Shown one piece after another: positions 8,660 through 16,994 of a stretch of DNA of 44,787 bases. The DNA is from UBA8752 sp964223495. GTDB lineage: Bacteria; Bacteroidota; Bacteroidia; Flavobacteriales_D; Sanyastnellaceae. Numbering within the stretch: the first letter of the stretch is position 1; the number at the start of each line of letters is the position of its first letter. A model generated the notes under the pieces. That model saw nothing but the letters and a program-made list of their open reading frames with translations. It searched no databases and had not been told where the DNA came from. The position numbers and the translations under genes are program-made. The stretch lies in assembly GCA_964223495.1 (NCBI GenBank), contig CAXQGL010000059.1, positions 1 through 44,787 on the forward strand. The letters run 5' to 3'.

Positions 8660-9937
8660 TCAACGTTTACCATGCCGGGTGGCCTCAAGGATCAGGATGA
8701 TCCGGTCGGTGGCCCCTTCCTGCGTCCTCAACCATTCCAGGGCCGCGGCACCTGCCCGCAGCCGGTCGGCATCCTGCACCATCCAAAGCGAACAGGCCGC
8801 GTACAGGGCATCTCCATCATCGCAGACCTTCAAGGCTTGGACATTGCGGAGGGCTTCGACTTCCCGGAACCCGTCAATGCGGGGTCCGCACAGGATGGGG
8901 ATGCCAAAGGCCGCCGGTTCGAGGACATTGTGGACTCCATGGCCCCATCCTCCGCCGACCACGGCAAAATCCGCGAGACCGTAGGCCACCTTGAGGATGC
9001 CCATTTCATCCAGGATGAGGTTCCGGTCGGTGCGGCCCTGCAACCCGGACCACAGCGCGGTGGATGTGGTTTCCGCCCATTGGCGGACCCTCGGGTGCCC
9101 CGTTTCATGCGGCGCGAAAAGCACGGCCCATTCCTCGTGGTTTCGGGCAATGTCCTTCAGCGCGCTCCACTCCGCCGGCCAGGCGCTTCCGACCACAATG
9201 AGCTTGCGGTGTCCCTTCCAGGTCCTGATGCGATCCAGGCTCGTTTGAAGGGGCCCGGAAAGTGGATCCCGGGAAGTGCTGATGACCCTGTCGGCGCGGG
9301 GATCACCCGTGATGGATGCCTCCAGGCCATGGTCTTCCAGCGCCTCTGCTGAGCGCTTGTCCTGGACCTGGATCGAGGAGAAGAGGGAGAGCCGGCGCCG
9401 AATGAAACTTCCCCAGGGGCCCAGTGGATGACGGCCGGGGTCGAACCGTGCGGTGATCAGGTGCAGCCGCGTGCCATTCCGATGGGCTGCGTCCATCATT
9501 TCGGGCCACAACTCGTACTTCACCAACACGGTGTCCTGAATGTCGAGTGACCGGTAGAATCGGCGCATGGAACGGCGCGTATCGAATGGCAGGTAATCGA
9601 TGTGGTCCACCCAGGAGACCTGTGCGCCTTCCATACCCGACGGGGAGAAGAAAGTCAGCAGGATGGGCGCATCGGGGTTGCGCTCGCGCATGGTGCGGAT
9701 GACGGGTGCCCCCTGTTCGAATTCACCGAGTGAGGCGCAGTGGAAGTGCATCCAGGGGCCGATACGTCCACCAGAGGAGGCGCGAGCAGCCGCCTCGAGG
9801 AGCCGTTCATGCTGGCCCTTTCGTCCGCGCCAGGCGGCCCTTGCTTTCACATGGCCGAATGCCGAGGCCAGGCGGAGGCCCAGCAGGAGCAGTTGGATGG
9901 CGAGGCGATAGATGAACAAGGCGGATCGGGCGATCAA
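8660..9937 (-). CDS. waaA: 3-deoxy-D-manno-octulosonic acid (Kdo) transferase
   Basis: WaaA/KdtA transfers Kdo from CMP-Kdo to lipid A precursor at the cytoplasmic face of the inner membrane. The 425-residue product has the usual N-terminal hydrophobic anchor (SALFIYRLAIQLLLLGLRLA), the glycosyltransferase N-domain motif HCASLGEFEQG and a C-terminal GT-B half with VVGGGWGHGVHNVLEPAAFG, the donor-site signature of the family. No ATG lies near the N-terminus. The TTG at 9937-9935, which overlaps the TGA of the upstream gene, gives a family-typical length, so I take it as the start; the open frame continues further upstream into the neighbouring gene, which is not expected to be translated in this frame. 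It is third in a coupled three-gene envelope operon. Confidence 0.92.
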   Translation of the reverse strand: MIARSALFIYRLAIQLLLLGLRLASAFGHVKARAAWRGRKGQHERLLEAAARASSGGRIGPWMHFHCASLGEFEQGAPVIRTMRERNPDAPILLTFFSPSGMEGAQVSWVDHIDYLPFDTRRSMRRFYRSLDIQDTVLVKYELWPEMMDAAHRNGTRLHLITARFDPGRHPLGPWGSFIRRRLSLFSSIQVQDKRSAEALEDHGLEASITGDPRADRVISTSRDPLSGPLQTSLDRIRTWKGHRKLIVVGSAWPAEWSALKDIARNHEEWAVLFAPHETGHPRVRQWAETTSTALWSGLQGRTDRNLILDEMGILKVAYGLADFAVVGGGWGHGVHNVLEPAAFGIPILCGPRIDGFREVEALRNVQALKVCDDGDALYAACSLWMVQDADRLRAGAAALEWLRTQEGATDRIILILEATRHGKR

Positions 9938-10692
9938 TGGTAATAGTCCACATCGGTGGTCCGCGCTTGGAGCCTGAGGATCCAGGCTGCGAAGAGGCCG
10001 AGGGTGCCATCGGAACGCGGTCCGGTGTCCGAGGTCATGGTGTCCGTATTCCAGGCGCGGTTGGGTTGCAATCGGCCCAATGTGGCCTCGACGCCGCATT
10101 GGAAGCGGACAAGTCCATTCGGAGCATCGTGCAGGTAGCCCAGTCTTGGAATCAATGCGCCTCCACCCGTGAGGCGGTCATATCCCGCGATGTGGGGTTC
10201 GTCGAGTTGTGTCAGGCGATTGCCCCTGTTCTGAAAGTGGATCTTGTGCTCCCAGAAACCGATGCCGAGTTCCGCGAAGACCCTGGAGCCCGACGACAGC
10301 ATTTCGGCCCTCCATTGACGACCTGCCGTCATGAAAAGCAGCGTTCCCCTTTGTTGTGCGGTCACGAGTGCAATTCTTCCCTCGTTGTCCACGATGTGGC
10401 CGTTGGGGTCCCGCAGGTTGTCCAGAAGCCCGGGTTCCCGCACGTCAGATCCGGTCTGGAATCGGTAGTGTGCGCCGAATCGCCAGCCGTTGGAGGTGAT
10501 CCTCTGAATGGCGAATCCGACCGTATTCGAGATGCCGTAACGCGCTGCAAGTGGACCTGTGGGGGCCTGCGCACCGAAGTGGATGGCGGCCTGGAAACCC
10601 GGTGTCATGCCATTGGAATCCTGCGCCCTGACGACCTGTGCCGACAAGGCCACCAGCATGCTCACAAGGACCAATCGCCAGCCAGGTCTCAT
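9934..10692 (-). CDS. Hypothetical outer-membrane-type protein
   Basis: A 252-residue protein that I cannot assign to a named family. The N-terminus MRPGWRLVLVSMLVALSAQ continues to VRAQ, a clear signal peptide cut near residue 23. The remainder has short amphipathic strands and aromatic-rich turns (FGAHYRFQTG, FAELGIGFWEHK) with no long helix, which suggests a small beta-barrel or barrel-associated protein of the outer membrane. The ATG overlaps the stop of the upstream OMP gene by 4 bases, and its own stop overlaps the TTG start of waaA, so the three are co-translated. The tie to waaA suggests a role in the outer membrane or lipopolysaccharide layer, but no function can be named. Confidence 0.75.
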   Translation of the reverse strand: MRPGWRLVLVSMLVALSAQVVRAQDSNGMTPGFQAAIHFGAQAPTGPLAARYGISNTVGFAIQRITSNGWRFGAHYRFQTGSDVREPGLLDNLRDPNGHIVDNEGRIALVTAQQRGTLLFMTAGRQWRAEMLSSGSRVFAELGIGFWEHKIHFQNRGNRLTQLDEPHIAGYDRLTGGGALIPRLGYLHDAPNGLVRFQCGVEATLGRLQPNRAWNTDTMTSDTGPRSDGTLGLFAAWILRLQARTTDVDYYH

Positions 10693-11261
10693 TTCAATGG
10701 AATCGACAGGCCGAAGGTGTATCCGCTGATGATGGTGCCCCCGGTGAGCTGGGTGAACAGGGTCCAATCCTTGTACGTGTAGCGCCCTCCGATGTGTCCG
10801 GCGAGTTGGAGGCCTCCCGCGACATTGCCGGTATAGGTGTCGGGCTGGGTGCTGCCACCGGCCCATTTGAAATTGTGCCCGAACCAACCGAGGGTGAGGC
10901 CGGCAAAGAAGTCGAAGGGAGGCGGTACAAGTTCCACGAAATGATAGTGGCCTTGGACGCCGGCGCCGAAATACTGGTGCTGCCAGCTTCCTGAACCGCC
11001 TCCTTCCGTGAAACTCTGGTAGCTGGCCATGATGCCGGCGGAGATGTGCTCATCGAGGGTCTGCTCCAATTCGACCAGGATGGGCAGTCCGCGGTTGCTC
11101 ATGCCGAGACCGATGTTGATCACATCGAAACGGTCCATTCCACTGCGCGCCCCCTGCGCATGCAAGTTTGTAGCGAGCCCGGTGATGGCGAGGATCAACG
11201 CACTTCGGAAAAGCACGGAAACCGGGCGGAAATCAGATTTTCGTCTACGGGAACTGAACAT
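10689..11261 (-). CDS. Small outer-membrane beta-barrel-like protein
   Basis: A 190-residue protein. A basic N-terminus (MFSSRRRKSDFRP) leads into a hydrophobic segment and LHAQ, a signal peptide with a long n-region. The mature part reads as short beta-strands with Gly and aromatic residues (FFAGLTLGWFGHNFKW, LAGHIGGRYTYKDWTLF) and ends GYTFGLSIPLK, typical of eight-strand barrel proteins. Function unknown. It is the first gene of the operon leading to waaA. Only 44 bases separate its start from the divergent arylsulfotransferase start. An AATTTTTG sequence lies 7 bases before the ATG, a poor match to a -7 box. Confidence 0.75.
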   Translation of the reverse strand: MFSSRRRKSDFRPVSVLFRSALILAITGLATNLHAQGARSGMDRFDVINIGLGMSNRGLPILVELEQTLDEHISAGIMASYQSFTEGGGSGSWQHQYFGAGVQGHYHFVELVPPPFDFFAGLTLGWFGHNFKWAGGSTQPDTYTGNVAGGLQLAGHIGGRYTYKDWTLFTQLTGGTIISGYTFGLSIPLK

Positions 11262-11305
11262 TTGTCGACAAAAATTTGTATTTTAATGTGATTGCGACGA
11301 TTGCA

Positions 11306-13291
11306 ATGAGTGGACAACGCCAACGTCATCCTTCGGACCTCGAAAGGCAAGGTGCAACAGGGGCCCATTGGCTCTTCGCTCCTGTGCGAAAGTTGTCTCC
11401 ATGTTGTTGGTGGATGGCCACGCTGATTTCGCTCTGGGTCATGGTGCCTGTGGAAATGAGGGCGCAAACATCAACGGGGCTTTCCCTCGAAGTGTTGTTC
11501 GAGCCGGGCAATGGAAATGCCTTCGAGGATGGTTACATCATCGCGTCGCCCCGCTTCAGCTCGAACTTGACTTTTCCCATCATCGTCTCCTCTGCCGGAG
11601 TGCCCCTCCACAATGAATTGAATCCCTACCGGGGGTTCAATTTCGACCTGCACCCCGATGGTCGATTGGCCTGGTATTGGACCCAGGGAGGATTGTGGGA
11701 AATCCTCGACAGTTCGCTTCAAGTGGTCGAGACCCTCGATTTCATCGGTGCGGATCCCGATTACCATGACATGGAATTGCTGGGTGGCGGAAAGGCGCTG
11801 CTGCTCGGCCAGGAAATCGTGGTCGTCGATGTGGCGGACAGTGTGCCCGACCCGAGCTCCCCGAACAGGGCCATCATCGACTGTCTTCTGCAGGAGTTGG
11901 ACAGTGCGGGCAACGTCACCTGGTTCTGGCGTGCATCGGACCACATTCCACCGACCTGGTGCACCCATTGCAATTGGAATTCGTCCCTGATTGACCCTTA
12001 CCACCACAATGCATTCCAGACGCTGGGCAATGGGGACATCCTCCTGTGCCTGCGCAACATGGACCTTGTCGTCAGGATCAACAAGATCACGGGCCTGCCG
12101 ATGTGGGCTTGCGGGGGCCCCTTCTCCGATTTCAGCTTCACTGCCCCCGGAACGGAATTCAAGCATCCGCACGATGCGCAGATCGTCGATGGGAATCACC
12201 TGCTGCTGTTTGACAACGGGACGGACAAGGTGCCGCTGGTCACACGCGGGGTCGAATACGCCCTGGATCTGGAAAACGGGACGGCCACCCAAGTGGCGGA
12301 ATGGATCCACCCGGACAGCAACTATGCCTCCTCCCAAGGCAGCATCCAGCGGCTGGAAGGAGGGGGAACCCTGATTGGCTGGGGAACGGGTTCGTCCGAT
12401 CAATTCGGAGGCGGCATCATCACCGAGTACGATGCCGATGGCAACATGTTGGGGGGCATCTACTTCCCCTCCAACCACTTCTCCTACCGGGCAAGAAAAG
12501 TACCCTTGGGGGCCTTGCCGCTCATCCAGGGTTGCCGCAACGAAACGGCCTGTGATTTCAATCCCGATGCGGCCCTGAACGGTTCCTGCACCTTTCCGGG
12601 CACCCCATGCGACGACGGGAATCCATGCACGGTGGCCGACATGCTCGATTCCGATTGCAATTGCACGGGCATGGGCCCCAGCCTGGACACCCCCATCGGT
12701 TGCTCGGATTCTGCCGCAGTCAACTTCGATTCCTGCGCCATGCCCGATGTGGACGATGGCTCGTGTCAATACGCCGTCTCGTTCAGGGTCGATGCGACCA
12801 TGTTGGACAGCCTCCCGGACGCGATGGAAATCCAGTTCGCTTCCAATGCCGTCCAATTGAACCCCGGTGGTTTCGGAACATGGACCGGGGGGCTCGTGGT
12901 GCCCAATGGGGATTGGACCTATCAATTCGTTGCGGACGGCGTGTTGGACACAGTGGTGCGGTCATTGACCCTGACATGGCCCGTCGGCGGCCCGGTCGGG
13001 GAGCAGCGTTCCTGCTTCGGGCTTGAAGGATCTTCTTGCCCGGGTTGCACCGATCCCGATGATGCGGCATTCAGTCCATTTTCCGAGGACGACAGCCGTT
13101 GTGGTGGCGGATCCTGGTCCGGTTGCACCATCGAGGCGGCGGAGAATTACGACCCTGCGGCCTTCTTCGATGATGGAACCTGCACGTTTGGTTCGGAGGA
13201 TTCCTGTCCCATGGACCTCGACGACGATGGCATTGTCGGCATCGCCGATGTGCTGCAATTGCTGACCTATTTCGGACTGTTCTGCGAATGA
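11306..13291 (+). CDS. Secreted arylsulfotransferase-like protein with Cys/Asp repeats
   Basis: A 661-residue protein. The central part (about 90-390) looks like the arylsulfotransferase (ASST) beta-propeller family: ADPDYHDMELLGGGKALLLG, HHNAFQTLGNGDILLCLR, FKHPHDAQIVDGNHLLLFDN and repeated His-rich blade edges. Such enzymes move sulfate between phenolic compounds in the periplasm or outside the cell. C-terminal parts are four degenerate GCT-type Cys repeats (two on each side of a beta-domain) and a single EF-hand-like loop ending FGLFCE. The start is uncertain: ATG 11306 is the first ATG. GTG 11384 or ATG 11414 would place the hydrophobic segment before VEMRAQ in a more normal signal-peptide position. 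Its 3' end overlaps the convergent regulator gene by 25 bases. The catalytic His was not confirmed. Confidence 0.75.
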   Translation: MSGQRQRHPSDLERQGATGAHWLFAPVRKLSPCCWWMATLISLWVMVPVEMRAQTSTGLSLEVLFEPGNGNAFEDGYIIASPRFSSNLTFPIIVSSAGVPLHNELNPYRGFNFDLHPDGRLAWYWTQGGLWEILDSSLQVVETLDFIGADPDYHDMELLGGGKALLLGQEIVVVDVADSVPDPSSPNRAIIDCLLQELDSAGNVTWFWRASDHIPPTWCTHCNWNSSLIDPYHHNAFQTLGNGDILLCLRNMDLVVRINKITGLPMWACGGPFSDFSFTAPGTEFKHPHDAQIVDGNHLLLFDNGTDKVPLVTRGVEYALDLENGTATQVAEWIHPDSNYASSQGSIQRLEGGGTLIGWGTGSSDQFGGGIITEYDADGNMLGGIYFPSNHFSYRARKVPLGALPLIQGCRNETACDFNPDAALNGSCTFPGTPCDDGNPCTVADMLDSDCNCTGMGPSLDTPIGCSDSAAVNFDSCAMPDVDDGSCQYAVSFRVDATMLDSLPDAMEIQFASNAVQLNPGGFGTWTGGLVVPNGDWTYQFVADGVLDTVVRSLTLTWPVGGPVGEQRSCFGLEGSSCPGCTDPDDAAFSPFSEDDSRCGGGSWSGCTIEAAENYDPAAFFDDGTCTFGSEDSCPMDLDDDGIVGIADVLQLLTYFGLFCE

Positions 13292-13998
13292 TCCGGACCG
13301 CCGGAAGACGCGGGCCCTTCCAATCTGAATCCCACGCCGTGGATGGTCTCCAGCCTGACCTCGGGGTCCGCTTTCAGAATCTTGCGCAGCCGCGTGATGT
13401 AGACATCGAGACTCCTGCCCACGAAATATCCTGATTCACCCCAGACGAGGCGGCAGATGAGGTCCCTCTCCGTGGTGCGGCCCACCCTTTGCAGCAGGAG
13501 TTTGAGGACGTCCCCCTCCTTGGGTGTGAGCCGCTTTCCGCCACCGTCCCATTGGACCTCGTAGGATTCAGGGTGGAAGCTCAGTTGGCCGATCCGGAGT
13601 ATCGGGGGACCGGCGTCGCCGGGCTGTTGACGCTTGAGGACGGAACGCAGGCGAAGCAGGAGCTCCTCGTTGTCGAAGGGCTTGATCACGTAGTCATCAG
13701 CACCGCACTTGAGGCCGTGCACCCGGTCCTCCACCCGGTCGCGGGCAGTGAGCAAGACGATGGGGAGTCCCGGGGAAAGTGTCCGAAGGTCCTTGGTCAA
13801 TTCGAAACCATCCCGTCCGGGCAGCATCACGTCCAGCAGGGCAAGGTCGAATGACCCGGCATGCCACGTCGGCAGCACCTCACGCCCATCCCGCACGAGG
13901 GTGGCCTTGAACCCGTCCAGCCGCAGCAGGTCGTGCAGCAGGAGGCCCAAAGTGGGATCGTCCTCGACGATGAGCACGTGGGGGGGGCTCGCGTCCAT
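13267..13998 (-). CDS. OmpR-family response regulator
   Basis: A 243-residue two-domain regulator. The receiver domain (about 5-120) has the acidic pair in VLIVEDD, phospho-acceptor Asp56 in LALLDVMLP, the conserved Thr in LLTARD and Lys in YVIKPFD. The C-terminal winged helix (about 135-230) shows LTPKEGDVLKLLLQR and the recognition region SLDVYITRLRKIL, as in OmpR/PhoB. ATG at 13998 is chosen because it starts the receiver domain and lies 4 bases after the kinase stop, so kinase and regulator form an operon. Bacteroidota relatives of the RprXY type are the closest match by eye. Target genes cannot be read from the sequence. Confidence 0.93.
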   Translation of the reverse strand: MDASPPHVLIVEDDPTLGLLLHDLLRLDGFKATLVRDGREVLPTWHAGSFDLALLDVMLPGRDGFELTKDLRTLSPGLPIVLLTARDRVEDRVHGLKCGADDYVIKPFDNEELLLRLRSVLKRQQPGDAGPPILRIGQLSFHPESYEVQWDGGGKRLTPKEGDVLKLLLQRVGRTTERDLICRLVWGESGYFVGRSLDVYITRLRKILKADPEVRLETIHGVGFRLEGPASSGGPDHSQNSPK

Positions 13999-14002
13999 GT
14001 TT

Positions 14003-15286
14003 TCAGGTGGGGATGAGGACGGTGAATGTGCTGCCTTTTCCAGGCTCGCTCCGACAATCGACGCGGCCACCATGGGCCTCGAGGATGGTCCGGACATAGT
14101 GCAGGCCGAGGCCAAAACCCTTGACATCGTGCCGGTTTCCGGTGGGAACCCGATGGAAACGTTCGAAGATCCGCTGCTGGTGCTCACGGGGGATGCCGAT
14201 GCCACGGTCGGAAATGTCGACGCGCCAGAACGATGGGGAATCGGAGGTGGCGGAGACCTCCACCGCAATCTGCGGAGGTGCATCGCCCGAGTATCGGAGT
14301 GCATTGTCCAACAGGTTGCTCAGCACCCCATCGAGGTGGGTGCGGTCTCCCATGATTTCAGTCCCGACGCCCACGGCATCGGCCCAGGAATCCCGATTCA
14401 GGAGGAGTTCAACCTTGCCCTGGCGCAACTCGACCGATGGCCGGAAAGCCGCCACGCACGATTCGACCCAATCCAGCACGTCGAAACGCTCCCGGCTCAG
14501 CGGTTGTGCAGGTCCATCCAACGTGGCGATCTCCATCACCTTCTCCACTTGCCGCCGCATGCGCCTGTTCTCGGAAAGGATGAGGTCGAGATACCGGACC
14601 CTGGAGGCGGGGTCCGATCCGATGTCCTCCCGTTGCAGCAACTGGGCGCCGGATTCGATGGAAGCGATGGGGGTTTTGAATTCGTGTGTCATGTTGTTGA
14701 TGAAGTCTTTCCTCACCTCGGAGAGACGCTTCTGACGCAGAACGATGACGATGGCATAGACGAAGGTGCCGAGTACGAGCAGCTGGAGCAGGCTTGCCAT
14801 GAGCCAGCGGTCCAAGGACATGAGCATGTCCCCTCGCCGGTCTGGAAAACGGATGCCGAAATAGTGCCCGTCCCGATCGAAGCGGGGCGAGGGCGTGTCC
14901 GTATCGGAGGGCTTCCCGACCCTCCCGCCGTAGAGGATGCTGTCGCTGAAACAGTCGTAGATGGCGTATTCGAAATCCGTGGAAAGGGCGGCGCCTTCGA
15001 ACGACTCACGAAGCAGCGCCTCCAGCAGAAACGGGTGGAGGGTGTCGTTGAGGTTGGCCACGAAATAGTTGGAGGAGGCCTGTTCCACGGGTTCCACCAC
15101 GGCGCTGTCACCCCGCATGGACTGGATGCGTTCCACGACTTCGGTCATCGCCGTGACGACGCGGTCGCTGAATTCGCGCTCCTGCAGGTCCACCGCCTGT
15201 CGCAGCCAGTTCAACTGCAGCATGAGCGTGCCTCCGATGGAGAACAGGCCGGTCAGAATGAGCAGTCGTATGCGATGCCTGGACAC
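14003..15286 (-). CDS. Sensor histidine kinase
   Basis: A 427-residue membrane kinase. TM1 (about 7-27) and TM2 (about 162-184) bracket a periplasmic sensor region of about 130 residues. The HisKA domain has phospho-acceptor His201 in MTHEFKTPIASI. The ATPase domain shows the N box LSNLLDNALRYS, the G1 box DRGIGIP, the F box IFERFHRV and the G2 box GFGLGLHYV, so it looks active. The start is GTG at 15286: it gives the typical kinase N-terminus VSRHRIRLLILTG, and a TAAACTTG box lies 5 bases upstream. A TTG at 15319 is an alternative adding 11 residues. It signals to the regulator encoded 4 bases downstream. The stimulus is unknown. Confidence 0.92.
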   Translation of the reverse strand: MSRHRIRLLILTGLFSIGGTLMLQLNWLRQAVDLQEREFSDRVVTAMTEVVERIQSMRGDSAVVEPVEQASSNYFVANLNDTLHPFLLEALLRESFEGAALSTDFEYAIYDCFSDSILYGGRVGKPSDTDTPSPRFDRDGHYFGIRFPDRRGDMLMSLDRWLMASLLQLLVLGTFVYAIVIVLRQKRLSEVRKDFINNMTHEFKTPIASIESGAQLLQREDIGSDPASRVRYLDLILSENRRMRRQVEKVMEIATLDGPAQPLSRERFDVLDWVESCVAAFRPSVELRQGKVELLLNRDSWADAVGVGTEIMGDRTHLDGVLSNLLDNALRYSGDAPPQIAVEVSATSDSPSFWRVDISDRGIGIPREHQQRIFERFHRVPTGNRHDVKGFGLGLHYVRTILEAHGGRVDCRSEPGKGSTFTVLIPT

Positions 15287-15291
15287 AGATG

Positions 15292-15299
15292 CAAGTTTA
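15292..15299 (-). promoter_or_regulatory. -7 promoter box of the kinase-regulator operon
   Basis: TAAACTTG on the minus strand, 5 bases before GTG 15286, with a TTG 17 bases upstream (15319-15317). If used, transcription would begin at or next to the start codon, giving a leaderless mRNA. Confidence 0.55.
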
Positions 15300-15356
15300 G
15301 GGGCATTCCGACAGTTCAAGTTCTACACATCCGAGGTGCAATTAGGTGAGTTGATG

Positions 15357-15364
15357 TAGTTTCG
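15357..15364 (+). promoter_or_regulatory. -7 promoter box upstream of the 15369 gene
   Basis: TAGTTTCG on the plus strand, 4 bases before ATG 15369. No TTG stands at the ideal 19-base distance. Either the mRNA is leaderless from 15369 or translation starts at the internal ATG 15408. Confidence 0.55.
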
Positions 15365-15368
15365 GACC

Positions 15369-16208
15369 ATGAACCTTCGGATGATTTTCCGACCGGAATC
15401 TGGTTTCATGTCCAGGTGCCTGCTGTCCGTCCTCGTCCTGATTACGTGGGCAATCGTGCCGGCCATGATGGCCGGTCAGCAGTCCATCGAGCTCGGCGGA
15501 CTGTATCAGGGAGAGAACCTGCTCGTGGTGAATGAGCCCAGTGCCGACGGTGTGGGATTCTGCTGTTATGAGGTCCGTGTCAATGGCCTCATCACGGCGG
15601 ACGAAGTCAATTCCCACGCCTTTGAAGTGGACCTCGGTTCCCTCGGCCTGCCGTTGGGCAAGGGGGTTTCCATCCGGCTCAAGCACCGCAGCGGCTGTGC
15701 GCCGCGCATTCTCAACCCGGAAGTCGTGCTGCCATCGCCCGGATTCCAACTGGTGGATTTCAAGGCGGCCCCGAGTGGAGAGGTGTCCTGGACCACCATC
15801 GATGAGCATGGCCGCATGCCGTTCGTCCTGCAGCAATTCAAATGGGGCAAATGGGTGGATGTCGTCCGTCTGGATGGCCGCGGGGGGCCTGAGGAACAGG
15901 TCTATACCACCTCCGTTCAGCCGATTCAGGGAGAGAATGTGTTGCGCCTGACCCACCTGGCACCGGATGGCACCCTGGAGGTCAAGGGGGAGGCCCGCTT
16001 CCGGGGAGATGTGCCCAAGGTTACGATGGAGTACGACGTAAAGGCACAGGTGCTCACCTTCTCAAGGTCCACCCAGTACGAACTGGTGGACGCCTTCGGT
16101 ACGGTGGTGCTCAGCGGTGTGGGAAGAGAGGCGACATTGCGCTATCTTGCACGTGGTGAGTATTTCGCCAATTTCGGCGCCGGGACTGAGATCCTCAAAA
16201 AGCGCTGA
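15369..16208 (+). CDS. Hypothetical secreted protein, Bacteroidota-specific
   Basis: A 279-residue protein with a signal-peptide-like hydrophobic segment (MSRCLLSVLVLITWAIVPAM, residues 14-33). The first mature domain includes GVGFCCYEVRVNGLITADEV and a GCAPRILNPEVVLP segment, which I recognise as a pattern seen in uncharacterised Bacteroidota secreted proteins but cannot name. The C-terminal half has beta-rich sequence with a TYEL-like strand and ends EILKKR. The start is between ATG 15369, 4 bases after a -7 box, and ATG 15408, which gives a more compact signal peptide. It precedes the DUF4290 gene and murA in the same direction, so a cell-wall link is possible. No catalytic motif is seen. 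Confidence 0.7.
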   Translation: MNLRMIFRPESGFMSRCLLSVLVLITWAIVPAMMAGQQSIELGGLYQGENLLVVNEPSADGVGFCCYEVRVNGLITADEVNSHAFEVDLGSLGLPLGKGVSIRLKHRSGCAPRILNPEVVLPSPGFQLVDFKAAPSGEVSWTTIDEHGRMPFVLQQFKWGKWVDVVRLDGRGGPEEQVYTTSVQPIQGENVLRLTHLAPDGTLEVKGEARFRGDVPKVTMEYDVKAQVLTFSRSTQYELVDAFGTVVLSGVGREATLRYLARGEYFANFGAGTEILKKR

Positions 16209-16212
16209 ACGT

Positions 16213-16233
16213 CAGGGAAACGATTCCCTGTTT
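16213..16233 (+). terminator. Weak hairpin, possible attenuator
   Basis: CAGGGAA (16213-16219) and TTCCCTG (16224-16230) form a 7-bp stem with a 4-base loop, followed by only three Ts. It lies between the secreted hypothetical gene and the DUF4290 gene. Too weak to be called a full terminator. Confidence 0.4.
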
Positions 16234-16247
16234 CAAATCAGCAACAC

Positions 16248-16889
16248 ATGCCCCCATCCACAGCTACGGCTTTCGAGGGATTGACCTACAACAGCCGCCG
16301 TCCGGACATCGCCATCCCCGAATACGGGCGTGTCGTACACGAGCTCATTGCCCATTGCATCAGTATTGAGGACCGAGACGAGCGGACCCGATGCGCGTCC
16401 GCCATCGTGAGTGTGATGCGCACCCTCGTGCCGGGCTCCAAGGAGATGGTCGACCATGAGGAGAAGCTCTGGGGTCACCTTCACGTGATGGCGAACTGGG
16501 GTCTGGACATCGACGGCCCGTTTCCTCCGCCTTCCCGTCCTGAAGAGGACCCGGGTCCCGAAAGGCTCACCTATACCCAGATGGGAAAGCGCCCCTCGTT
16601 CTACGGCCGCATCGTGGAAGACCTCGTCGAGAAGGCCAAGGCCATGCCGGAGGGAGAAGAGCGCAATGCGCTGTCCATGATGATCGCCAACCTGTTGAAG
16701 CGACAATACCTGACCTGGAACAAGGGGGCGGTGGAGGATCCGCTCATCCGGGCCCAGCTGCGGGAAATGTCGGGAGGTGCCCTGGATGTGCCTGCTGAGA
16801 TCGAATTGGTCTCTTCCAGTGAGATTCTGAAGAGCAAGCGGAAGACCTCGAACAACTTCCGCAATCGGGGGGGCAAGCGCAAGCGCTGA
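16248..16889 (+). CDS. DUF4290 family protein
   Basis: A 213-residue soluble protein with no signal peptide, matching the Bacteroidota-specific DUF4290 family: the N-terminal LTYNSRRPDIAIPEYGRVVH and the central LWGHLHVMANWGLDIDGPFP are characteristic. The C-terminus is strongly basic (KSKRKTSNNFRNRGGKRKR), which suggests contact with nucleic acid or another acidic partner. No enzymatic role is known to me. It sits 105 bases upstream of murA, an arrangement common in Bacteroidota, so a role tied to cell-wall synthesis or its control is a reasonable guess but not shown. No Shine-Dalgarno is visible; the start is the ATG that begins the family sequence. Confidence 0.85.
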   Translation: MPPSTATAFEGLTYNSRRPDIAIPEYGRVVHELIAHCISIEDRDERTRCASAIVSVMRTLVPGSKEMVDHEEKLWGHLHVMANWGLDIDGPFPPPSRPEEDPGPERLTYTQMGKRPSFYGRIVEDLVEKAKAMPEGEERNALSMMIANLLKRQYLTWNKGAVEDPLIRAQLREMSGGALDVPAEIELVSSSEILKSKRKTSNNFRNRGGKRKR

Positions 16890-16994
16890 CCCCCGGACTC
16901 CGAAGGTCCCCGTTCCCTTGTCGAAAACAACCGGATGCCACCCTCGGGCAGGGCAAGCTGTGTACCAACTTGACGTCTGAACCAAAACAACGTC

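Noticed and set aside
11471..12925. A 484-codon antisense frame in the arylsulfotransferase-like gene
   Set aside because: It is a shadow frame. The plus-strand frame has the family motifs and the Cys repeats.
13709..15349. A 546-codon plus-strand frame across the kinase and regulator genes
   Set aside because: It crosses two genes with intact motifs on the minus strand and has no domain of its own.
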